Positions 61,001 to 64,000 of a stretch of DNA of 64,000 nucleotides are shown piece by piece; position 1 is the first letter of the stretch; every line of letters begins with the position of its first letter. The stretch lies in contig NZ_BEWW01000322.1 of the NCBI RefSeq assembly GCF_002933955.1, forward strand, positions 1 to 64,000. Direction: 5' to 3'. The notes below the pieces were generated by a model, which had not been told where the DNA came from, made no database searches, and saw only the letters and a list, made by a program, of their open reading frames with translations. This DNA comes from Prevotella sp. MGM2. Lineage in GTDB: Bacteria > Bacteroidota > Bacteroidia > Bacteroidales > Bacteroidaceae. Both the position numbers and the translations under genes were made by a program.

Positions 61001-62909
61001 GCTGTGCCTTGAAGCCTAACATCATCGCCATATTGTCAGTCCACACGTCCATTGCATCGGCATCGCCGTTTATCCATTCGGGAACGGAGAATATTGTACC
61101 CTCGGCAAGGGTCGATACTGCAACCTCGCCGAGGCGCACGCCTGCCTTGCCTGCTGTGGAGGTGGTTGCCTTGACAGTTTTGTCAGCGACATTGCCGATG
61201 ACTGGCGACAATGTGCCAGTCACGCTACCGAGTATGAGGCCATGACCGCCTGCGCTCAACACCGCTCCTGCTGAATAGCCCTCGTTCTCTCCAGTTTCGG
61301 GGTTGATGTGACCGCCGTGCAGGAACTGGCTCTCGCCCTCTTTCAGCATTTCGTATGTGGCGAAGTTGCCACCGCCTGCGGCTGCCCCGGTGATGATACG
61401 ACCAGTTAGCGAGGACGAGAAGAGGCGTGAGCCTACCTGCGTACTCATTGACGTGGCGGCTCTGCCTGCTACGATACGACCGCCGATGTTGATTGCTCCT
61501 TTGCCTGCGAGTGAGCCGACACCGCCCGACACCCATGTCACGGGGTCAACCGCCATGCCAGTAACGGTGCCTGCAATCTGTGCCACGTAGTGATTCTTGC
61601 CGTACTCGCCCATAGCGGCCTCGTAAGCTGCAAGGTCGCCACTCGTTCCTGCTTGGCTTCGGGCAAGACCTTTGCTGATTGAGTTAATCACGTTCATGTC
61701 GGCGACTATCCGACCGAAGTATTCCAATGTGCTTTTGGGCGTGTTCTGCTGAACGGCATACTGATACACGGCATTGTCGGTCAACTGGCGTGCCATCTGC
61801 GATGCGGTTGTCTGCAATTCCTCTTCGGATGCGTCAGGATATTGCTGACGCAGGCGGTTGTAGCAGTTGGCGGTAACCTTTGAGCCTGCACGCGCCCACG
61901 CATTGTCCATCATCTTCTGAAGGTCAAAGCGTGTCATGTGGGAAATATTATCGGCATGGCGGTTCATAGACGTTGTAACGATACGCATTTCACGTCCACC
62001 GCCCATAGCCGCATAATTGCTCCATTCGCGGTCGGCATTGCGCTCTTTGTCTGCCTTGTGCTTTTCCTCGGCTTCCTGCCAAAGTTCTGCTACGGCATCA
62101 TAGGCAGGAGCCTGTGCGTCATACTGCGCCTGCATTTCAACATCTTCGGGCTTGGCAGGGTCAAGTCCATTCTGCTTCATGCGGTTCTCGAACTGGTGGC
62201 GCAGGCGATTTTTACGAGCGGTATCCTCGGCGCGGTCAGCCGCGAACTGGCTTGTGGTCAGACTGCCATCGGGCATGAGCCACTGGGTTACTGGCTTGCC
62301 GTCAACATACTCCACTCCATAAGGCTGTGGCGAACCGCCGTCATAAATTTGACCAGATGGAACATTAAGACCCAATCCTGCGGTCGTTTTAGTCCCTGCG
62401 AGTTGTGCTTGGAACTTTTTGGCGGCTCTCTTCTTCCTGCCCTCGGGTGTGAACGGCTCGGTCATGCGCTGAACCTGCGCGATGCGTGCCTTTGACTTCT
62501 GATTGAAGTCGTTGAGCATTGTGTGAATCTGATACGACATCCGTATCTTATCCTGCTCGGTGGGATGCCATGCAGCCTGTTCGGGTTGAGACTGGACCGG
62601 TGCCTGCTCTTGCTCTTCCGCAGTTGCCGAAGCAGGTACGGAAGTAGGGGCTGCGGTCGCGGCAGGTTGAGCCTGCTGTTGTGGTGTCGGGGCGGTGGGC
62701 GCAGGCGCAGGTGTAGGTGCGCCAAATCCGATATTGCTCTCAAAGTCGGCGAACGGTTCCATGTTGTAGCCGTCAGCAACAAGAGCGTCATAAGCGGCTT
62801 TGCGCTTCTTGGGGTCTTTGAGGTTCTCGCGGAACTGCGCCTCTGGCTCCATCGCATAGCCGTTCTTGACAAATGCGTTATATAGATTGGTTACTTTATC
62901 TTCTGCCAT
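43068..62909 (-). CDS. 6613-aa polyvalent protein (ParB-like, DarB-like methylase-helicase, zincin, MuF-C, LPD38)
   Basis: One uninterrupted frame of 19.8 kb. Parts by approximate residue: two short N-terminal repeats (4-63, AFVKNGYAMEP and ALVADGYNMEP); a Gly-rich membrane-active segment (440-610); a DdrB/ParB-like domain with VLSGNNRTMSGD (1500-1870); a pyrophosphatase-like domain (2050-2195); a DarB-like N6-methylase with GSAGIGN and an NVPF box (3200-3400); an SF2 helicase with HEVGTGKT (4029), DEAHEYKH (4224), GTPISN (4275), QRNGRALRQG (4562); a metallopeptidase HEVAGH (5232); a MuF-C-like toxin fold (5440-5590); LPD38-like membrane domain (5620-6613). Such proteins enter the cell with the DNA and counter host defences; P1 DarB shields DNA from restriction. 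Confidence 0.85.
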   Translation of the reverse strand: MAEDKVTNLYNAFVKNGYAMEPEAQFRENLKDPKKRKAAYDALVADGYNMEPFADFESNIGFGAPTPAPAPTAPTPQQQAQPAATAAPTSVPASATAEEQEQAPVQSQPEQAAWHPTEQDKIRMSYQIHTMLNDFNQKSKARIAQVQRMTEPFTPEGRKKRAAKKFQAQLAGTKTTAGLGLNVPSGQIYDGGSPQPYGVEYVDGKPVTQWLMPDGSLTTSQFAADRAEDTARKNRLRHQFENRMKQNGLDPAKPEDVEMQAQYDAQAPAYDAVAELWQEAEEKHKADKERNADREWSNYAAMGGGREMRIVTTSMNRHADNISHMTRFDLQKMMDNAWARAGSKVTANCYNRLRQQYPDASEEELQTTASQMARQLTDNAVYQYAVQQNTPKSTLEYFGRIVADMNVINSISKGLARSQAGTSGDLAAYEAAMGEYGKNHYVAQIAGTVTGMAVDPVTWVSGGVGSLAGKGAINIGGRIVAGRAATSMSTQVGSRLFSSSLTGRIITGAAAGGGNFATYEMLKEGESQFLHGGHINPETGENEGYSAGAVLSAGGHGLILGSVTGTLSPVIGNVADKTVKATTSTAGKAGVRLGEVAVSTLAEGTIFSVPEWINGDADAMDVWTDNMAMMLGFKAQHGLKSAPRVIASLRPVKPVNGRPLTQAERNHNRMDFEERIRKALDPANINNLTGADDAGRVAEAMRFTTDEREELRRAGYGELADLFSRDRVQEVSQPNPTEGAIELRAERVEAETISRNPEFDGYSSMEELMQDGNVSQSARAKAYYILTGRRLPMASVTGYTTNTDADGRVTVNSIAANGEVVTSRTFKNEQEAKQETDNIMRQAELNSVDVGERYKEAVADDMVLDAAISEVSPGADPATIKRIYREVKAGNKDVTESQKQLVEFLDDAMERNRDIADRYRPEAIREALKEETGIDVDAVLRKMPSKRTKAEQDAVKTYLERLFPEEVRQQAAEPTAEQAEAQSQYEQGRELFGRFEEGDPTVQADVDAIALRMQEAYQAVEDAFGSEAEYYMFHVNENPWALVNDPELTIEQKDAVLYYINAKAALDGVMDASNEVADRKRAEVEESVAKRTHKDNGVIIPATMKVDDRPVYIVKGDVVMFPDGTAVDVHNSSESVVVMDAQTGEYQFTSPDQIFKVSEAVNPQDELDTALSVIEQEQMNIFGDNAVAPEESAEGEEPQQDDIDPFAQPEAEAPATADTEAYDRGYESGLNDAKNFDDVKLNAEIENLRADSNRLTDFGRGLLEAYEYEQQNRAMEAQSVPEMPESVPNPTENPVSDAETAPETVPSVENGQQTALSRIPLNEKGEPSFEAVDKETAWDGLVEAVGGEDDAVEIALAQVQQATADLEALNKKPPTMKAPKLKGSPMAMAEAKRKAAEQYQNDLALYNQQIAEAQARIDAWNGIVAVHNTRKAELRRQQEEERRQRDAIAHDKAVARFEEEQRIKAEKQAEQERIGVHAVNPKIRERWESAPKVEGNEDALTLPDGSTISGRYILTEAGAASPSHDVNNAYAPTEGFPIDENGQSVNDRDYQRDKDAQQKVEGMAGNYDNRALQDPVIVSKDGVVLSGNNRTMSGDLAARQGTDRAYNDYLAQFGHKKYGFTPEQVASMKNPRVVFVPDEALPYDATTFARFNAQEKKSQGKPEAAVKLGKIVPDNVFNVIVNDISRYDRLSDYYADEKAVAHALGALMQAGVINDMQMPELRTGTALSAAGKELIENTLIGKVFQTSPDAVRQIISMPTLRQSIVMGLNEIANNRTLARNGYDISEELAKAVDLVTRAKAAMPDVYTDGMPVSPFGRMQGLFDDEFGDSRVTDATALLLADILNSGKPSDLRKVLTSYNNEAAQASGGQLDMFSGSIPSKEEILTNVNEHFRNATPKEQQALVEAAIAERKRRAEAEQLGRDQESEQTPNDVERSAEPQQPVAGTREELTPEEQALAARVEITENDWEEGDSDKPTYKCEIIIDGTHIVTQVDAPNEDGHYTGSYFEFDGKRFGDIAEIAQYIDGHPSAELKVDGGMQSEPTEAQKAAGNYKMEHRKVDGYNVSIENAKGSVRRGTGADGKPWETTMQNDYGYIRGTEGVDGDHIDVFLSDTPEEGDVFVVDQVNEDGSFDEHKVMYGFPTEQAARYAYLSNYEPGWTGLGAITHVSKEEFKKWIQSSRRKTKPFAEYKSVKAIEGNGMIGRSLTEQEATELIARMEATAEVAPSIELTPENWIAQFGEDGTVETPIGIVKMGANQLLKLYSLKRTEYFSMIHPTLNTPDVIIEKNAPAEGAERDSKYLFVKTFIKSDGSRLVHFESVTVQRDGMEVSISSHEAEGKAIKKEMQNGKILHLSESLSPSSERYLTEAPSESEGPDLVPTSDNNVKGKEREDGQSLILPSESSEEAGALSGPTLDSPSDRKVNTLSADKQTESAESSEPYTITPTTYTNKKGKTSDVHLVKFNRELTAEQKAALDTFAREPLTEGKKTSRGWYDRKQGGYMMRSEEAARQLAEMIGNEEAVADAQPMTAEELREAVAPAAPAEKKPARKPKKAPINRVSLEDVMTDLSTKGETKLSDHAEPVKAEPEQQHEISDDEMKSLADELRDLLGIGDDEGDTNIKFRDPGELTAQERQRIQSAGIRLAMGLIERGTTAFPDYATKMVGLLGDKIRPWLKSFYEGARWTPGYDKYTFTPTEQVATFDVQNFDKKQADPIAQAAMIVEERKASTASAQAQKELTETRNKNRRENDKQTEADTAALAEKAEAVAGEAESIAETSADAGELNRASELIDQTLDEINDQLAVLGYYEAVEDDSKFHESYGYMLTAEKKAVADATKLAKQLVNDLGIDIKVTSATTLGRKRVKKGTAVRANIAPAGGDVIVNLPLNEGRILAIYIGLEPVAERGTRRRGDNLAVERILYRVENPNGSGMERWGYNMYAPVESTYADFLRRVKEITRDYLPKEKSVDELWHEWSDMAERGESPYTITPEVEAQLAEERKVDVTHNGYKVGDEVMWDRYGNGNWEKVKIEDFDTDGGPIFEAVKDVMSEKGDWSRVKPADGIFGEAKRVARAAQEKKRSSRKKDVTLKPEQPVGDLFGGLFDNTQNSSNHEETDVQPRPGTAERERGHEPQSHEPLGESQRNEVKGTDGRGMGGRSSVNPMSDGERGAGVPRKPKSQPVIEPVPESERKNVRNNHAERGVDYAPKGEDARIKANMEAIELAKRLLDAGETATPEQMAVLRKFSGWGGLGKAFNEQGYTPNPIAKRLKELLGEDGYQDAVDSRRSAYYTPAEVIDTMWDVARAMGFKGGNVLEGSAGIGNIIGLMPTDMSERSSIHAVEIDRTTGGILSLLYPDAKVEIQGFEKTRVQNGTVDLAITNVPFITGAKVFDETGDKDLSKKFHDIHDFCIAKNIRKLREGGIGIFITSSGTMDNSKELRLWIIGEGNADVVGAFRMHNKTFGGTGATSDIIVVRKRVNGKPSPNAIDVTDAIGVRVADYDTGDTRKVKGQEIPVIKQYSMMYNKYFAEHPENMAGEMMFNFERGETRFPTSRALFPVKEKEQSKMLSEWASSFADMEEEATAAPKVEDEITRINEQLGEGVKEGSMVLNSQGELCMARMGEAVPLGLNKNKVKGHTKAECFKAYSAIKKALSDVLEYQSSNEGDEGLAPLLKELNRAFDTFTRTYGNLHKNTAISFLRNDVDFSSILALETYSEKGDKKGNKVVKVGKTDIFSHRVIDTEKEPQPTTIKDAILASLYKSGGVDVEYIGQALGKPTEEVKREIVSSGPGFENPSTGTMEVSYKYLSGNVREKLHIAQENNADGRYDANIKALEGVMPMTIPAHLIEFSLGSSWIEPKLYEDFVFEKTGLRVTLTNAGGTWFMKTPWSTFNEKNRAMAVVSKMCDKTIMGHELIEAAITNRQITVSKTEKHYDGSTKTITDKAATAECGTKVDEIRAEFKDWAREHMQADPAMSARIEQTYNDQFNNYVPMSIPDEFVPQHFGGQVSELHGNPFALRPHQGRAVVRGTTEPILLAHEVGTGKTYTLITTAMEMRRLGTARKPMIVVQNATVGQFVESAKEIYPNAKVLTIEEADRTAEGRKNFYAKIKYNDWDMIVVPQSVFERIPDSEEREMAYVKDIIEEKMKVLEAMREADSDGRSLIVRQAERELAEQEARLAELTETMQGKKKKRDEKREATTRQNAEVRALEMLDREVDDVENFDDMGIDAILVDEAHEYKHLGFATAMQRGVKGVDPSYSKKSQGVFLKAQAVMERNNGRNVVFATGTPISNTAAEIWTFMRYLMPVDTMKSYGIYYFDDFVRNFGNIAQMVEFSTNGKFKENNRFAGYVNLPELVRIWSSVADTVLTREAGGVSDKIPDMEGGKPQDIYLPQTRAMRSVMKYVKAELDRYDNMTGKEKKENSHIPLTMYGIAKAAAVDVRLVVPNAEDDPNSKTNATVRETLRSLRDSEKYKGTVAIFSDNYQNKQSGFNLYEDIRKKLIAEGVPAEQIVVIKPGMTVKRKLDIFEKVNAGEIRVIMGSTFTLGTGVNIQERLHTLIHVDAPNRPMDYTQRNGRALRQGNLHKDMDIPVRIIRFGVEDSLDVTAYQRLKTKGAIADSIMNGSKMMQNSMENRVLEEEEDSFGDMTAQLSGSEYAILKNQAEREVRNLTAKQKGHDLDQIYVHNQLPKVEGFIKGAERRIEIETKNLEIIGSHFPDGTIKKITIGKLTFDSVAAMDDFFKEQNAKMNEAAENVREGADNYTSKLVVDVDGLKFEVTTTVSRTVDSKGQGTLTFEPERNVTYSCEELGIKDQAIKGNRLKNIMQKIAEDIVTGRESRELLSRGQQQLAHYTEERTQLEQRNGREFPHKQELAEAKERLAKYEEAMKKELAEKEAKYAELDKSVETASDITLTDEDSTDTPTTGDGNKYRLVAERELLDFLDAQPLKKGYRYSQWANMGVLPPMTAKQNGEWRAPMIFSRWEQSEEGMRKENGKADLVQGNGRTTGDVAYNPYFHIRTSPLNDQFTAAYDRPELLVVEGYYPESEETSGYQAEGAKDSVGLMDWHSGSVNGQLSDDTKVQTMLSRYFKPGRIVPWSEVADLIMERVGNQKITFPINAVPPMLRAELAKRGAKFGDISGSVAEADIPMLNELRDRVNAGEWDAGLEKARAYLDAYESSTEAKEARVADLSARANTPVRIVRTQEEADALPTRRERRAKGWWSAKDDEVVIVLPNNVNVADVDNTFVHEVAGHKGLRALVGEERFDEFLGEIYDHASNPIRKVIDKMTDRMVSEEADRLRTRKAQAHERAGKDVNANYYTDMAEARVEAEAKRKDFRKEATEEYMADLAGRIGSEGFEKMSRDELTLWGKIKAKVQSFLDKFLSGLKIAKSIRLNDKDLSYILFKSWKNMRDKQGKGGVFADAEDAVMRHRTGWGEAMLSESAKIEDANNRFNKELQRQVDGNLPDGHIYQLGMPSNILRSTGVPNLPIQMSATRLRAKATEYGHDFDLAEIRNLVKELQTPMAVFAYGNKGKMQNIIVGIESNGKQFIVGLSLNPIVNGKALEINSVRNVFPKHNAEWLNWISQGKLLYADKQKIQALIDKQRTILADVDYLDLEDVAKVIKTFENPTFDGDEDVRFRDGADYVERVPVMARAMYEKQIQSSMYQFTEAMQDSMRGLMEFYKAVESQGAKRDIEDVSSFENAYIAENLMSSKSHAEMDEYEHRILRPLLDIAARMSGDKRGREELLDYMMAKHGLERNAYMRNEAIANGEESERDFAGLCGLTGETDWQNAEIVAQQMVDDYEAAHSTDIPALWSAVNKATKTSLQKIYNCGLISKAQYEKIRDMYNFYIPLQGFDEKTSDDVYGYLTSKKGAFSSPIKKAEGRKSKADDPLATIAYMAQNSIIQGNRNVMKQKFLTYVQNHPSDLASVNKLWLVHDEITDTWKPVFADVDENMTPDEIDKVVMDFEERMESLSQSEPDKYKRGRDAIGIPYRIVDGNIKEHQVVVKRNGESYVITINGNPRAAQAVNGLTNPDNDLNGAIGKVFNIASTVNRELSQLYTTRNPDFVVSNFIRDLIYSNTMVHVKENQGYAMRFHKNHAKVNPIRMVELLHLYEANKLDMRNPMHRMFYEFMHWGGETGYTLQRNLEQEKKLVSKIMKEARRGQLNPMSILGLIGNNLDQINRAVENSARFAAFITSREVGRDVQRSAYDAKEISVNFNKKGAGSKFMDATGQTFAGKAAGFTSGLGRSFYVFWNAAIQGTANFGKAFRKHPVKSITAATSLLLLGYIMALLADDGDDEDKNGYYNVPKYTRRSNLMFRFGEQWLTIPLPVEYRAIYGLGELAYSVTSGREEYSDAELAKETASQLSQLLPLDFMEGGGGLHAFVPSAFKPMVETATNTSWTGLPIYKNTPFNKNMPEWTKAYPRTNTQLVELSRWANEASGGNNYAAGWANFNPAQLEYLLNGYFGGYSNVINKMVKTGETMLGEREYDPSSILLVNRLVKMGDERTAEKKINSDFFKYLEEYRRTHTLLRKYEDEAERGSDRYSIFLDALKHSRDGARHDVMDEYITDYNWLNRATKDSEIADEERATYEEEMRRLKREVVSLMKVAHDSVQVNKMKERFAEEYIQQ

Positions 62910-62921
62910 AGTGGATTATGA

Positions 62922-64000
62922 TTATGCGGTTGGAGATTGTCTGCCGGTGGGGCTGGGTTTGCCTGCATGACCGCCTTTCGTGGTCTTGGTCGATGTACGC
63001 TTTTGAGGCTTGGATTCGGGCGTGCGCCTTGTTTCGGTTGTCGTTGTTTCCGTTTCGTCCTCTTCTTTCCATGTGCCGTGCTGTTTGGCATAGGCTTCTG
63101 CGGCTTCTCTTGTGCGAAACTTATGCTCGTTGCCATGCTCATCCCATGCAGAGAACTCATTTTGATTGGAGCGGCCGTGTGCAGCCGCAGAGGCGCGAGA
63201 GTTGGCGGCCGAAGCGTCCAAACTGCCTTTTCTCGCTTTTTCGGTGGCGATTTTAGCCCGCTGGAGTTCGGGAGCTGCCTCGGCTTCTGCTTTCGCTGTG
63301 ATAGCTTCCTGCTCGGCTCGGTTGGCCTTGCCTGCCTGCTCACGCTGTTTGTCAGGTTGCAGAACAGCCGCCCAACCGTGCGCCTCAGCTTCACGCTGAG
63401 CCTTTTCGCGTGCCAGTTTCTGACGCTCCTGCTGTGCTTCCAGTTCGCGCAAGGTCTTGGCACGCTCATTTTCAAGGTCTCCGAGTTTGAGCGAGAATTG
63501 CAGATACTTGTCGGCATTCTTCTCACGCTCCGCTTTCAGACGTTCAAGGCGTGCGTCAACGGCATTAGTCATGCTCCCTTTCTCATGGTTGTACATATCG
63601 GGAGCATACTGCGATGTAAAATACAGATTGCTCAACGCCGATATGCCGTCACTGACAGCAGCGATAATACGCTTGGATTTCTCCCTGCGCTCACGCTTCT
63701 TTCGCTCTTCCTCGGTTTCGGGGCGGTTGCCCTCCGCGTCCATCCAGTCTTGAATGGTCTTGATTTGTCGGTCAGTACCTGCGGTAGCGTCCACGCGCTG
63801 TTGCTGTTCGGGAGAAACAGCAGGCGTTTGGTGTTCCGTGTCGGTTGAAGCCGCAGGGGAATCCGCAGGTGGCGGTGGTGTGGGCGTAGTGGATGCACCG
63901 CCAGTCGGAGGAGTGACGGTCTGCTGTGCTTCGTAAGCCTCTAATGTGCCGGGGGCAGGGTTGGGTGTCGGTGTCAGTTCGGGTGCGTTGTCACCGCTAT
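62922..64000 (-). CDS. Ala/Glu-rich probable internal virion protein, 5' end missing
   Basis: The frame is open to the window edge, so at least 358 residues are seen and the start is outside. The outermost part is Pro/Thr-rich (PTPPPPADSPAAS), then acidic and basic stretches, a hydrophobic helix (IIAAVSDGISALSNLYF), a long coiled coil rich in Ala, Glu, Lys and Arg, and a small domain (FSAWDEHGNEHKFRTREAAE) near the end. It lies 12 bases before the polyvalent gene. Composition and position suggest an ejected or internal head protein. Confidence 0.68.
   Translation of the reverse strand, partial: SGDNAPELTPTPNPAPGTLEAYEAQQTVTPPTGGASTTPTPPPPADSPAASTDTEHQTPAVSPEQQQRVDATAGTDRQIKTIQDWMDAEGNRPETEEERKKRERREKSKRIIAAVSDGISALSNLYFTSQYAPDMYNHEKGSMTNAVDARLERLKAEREKNADKYLQFSLKLGDLENERAKTLRELEAQQERQKLAREKAQREAEAHGWAAVLQPDKQREQAGKANRAEQEAITAKAEAEAAPELQRAKIATEKARKGSLDASAANSRASAAAHGRSNQNEFSAWDEHGNEHKFRTREAAEAYAKQHGTWKEEDETETTTTETRRTPESKPQKRTSTKTTKGGHAGKPSPTGRQSPTA

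Larger units (their letters stand above)
54..64000. mobile_element. Temperate tailed-phage genome (prophage), both ends cut
   Basis: Integrase, repressor, recombination, replication, lysis, packaging, capsid and fibre genes lie in one continuous array with no housekeeping genes, so nearly the whole window is one phage. The left end breaks inside the integrase and the right end breaks inside an open reading frame, so neither attachment site nor the full genome is seen. Integrase plus a divergent repressor region indicate a temperate life cycle. Portal and terminase types and the lack of tape-measure or sheath genes favour podovirus morphology (inference). Confidence 0.9.

Overview
The window is most of a temperate tailed-phage genome (a prophage or prophage-derived contig) from a Bacteroidales host. 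The host call rests on five promoters with the Bacteroidetes -7 element TAnnTTTG, the rarity of Shine-Dalgarno sequences, and Bacteroidales-phage families (SAM-like tyrosine integrase, DUF4494, DUF1064, DUF6291-type, DUF6808-type). The virion genes seen are small and large terminase, portal, scaffold, HK97-type capsid, a connector-like protein and a giant fibre. No tape-measure, sheath or tail-tube gene is recognisable. Together with the P22-like portal this favours a podovirus. The genus and the phage family are not resolved.

Layout. 1-1112 (minus): an integrase gene cut off at its 3' end by foreign sequence. 1113-1518: an att-like non-coding stretch with three direct repeats and two hairpins. 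1519-2611 (minus): lysogeny operon (XRE repressor, membrane/coiled-coil protein, acidic protein), divergent from 2733-19742 (plus). The plus arm holds early small genes, a tRNA-like gene, a recombination and replication set (RecT, coiled-coil protein, RecE-like nuclease, SNF2 helicase, HU, DUF4494, DUF1064, DnaD-like and DnaC-like genes), a run of small genes, a radical-SAM gene broken by a frameshift, a C5 DNA methyltransferase and an 893-aa probable tail protein. A bidirectional terminator at 19777-19811 separates it from minus-strand late genes: three tandem paralogues, DUF6808-type protein, amidase and holin (the lysis set), then membrane and hypothetical proteins.

The centre (24598-34581, minus) is a complete diversity-generating retroelement (DGR). 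It has a reverse transcriptase with the DGR-specific SQ motif and a 116-bp template repeat (TR, 25924-26039) with its own TAnnTTTG promoter. The matching 116-bp variable repeat (VR, 26206-26321) lies at the 3' end of a 2800-aa fibre gene. TR and VR differ at 14 positions, every one an adenine of the TR coding strand, and all 14 change the protein. Beyond it lie connector, capsid and scaffold genes (minus), a divergent promoter region, terminase genes (plus), the portal (minus), and a 6613-aa polyvalent protein carrying ParB-like, DNA methylase-helicase (DarB-like), zincin, MuF-C-like and LPD38-like regions (minus). An unfinished alanine/glutamate-rich gene runs off the right edge.

Three minus-strand late promoters (23195-23247, 24281-24333, 38426-38471) share an upstream element, GTCACWAAASTTAAA, whose first base lies exactly 38 nt before TAnnTTTG in each. 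This looks like the binding site of a phage late activator. The strongest findings are the DGR, this promoter family, the giant polyvalent protein, a 56-aa leader-like ORF that copies the capsid N-terminus, the tandem paralogues, and a class II tRNA-like gene with an enlarged anticodon loop.
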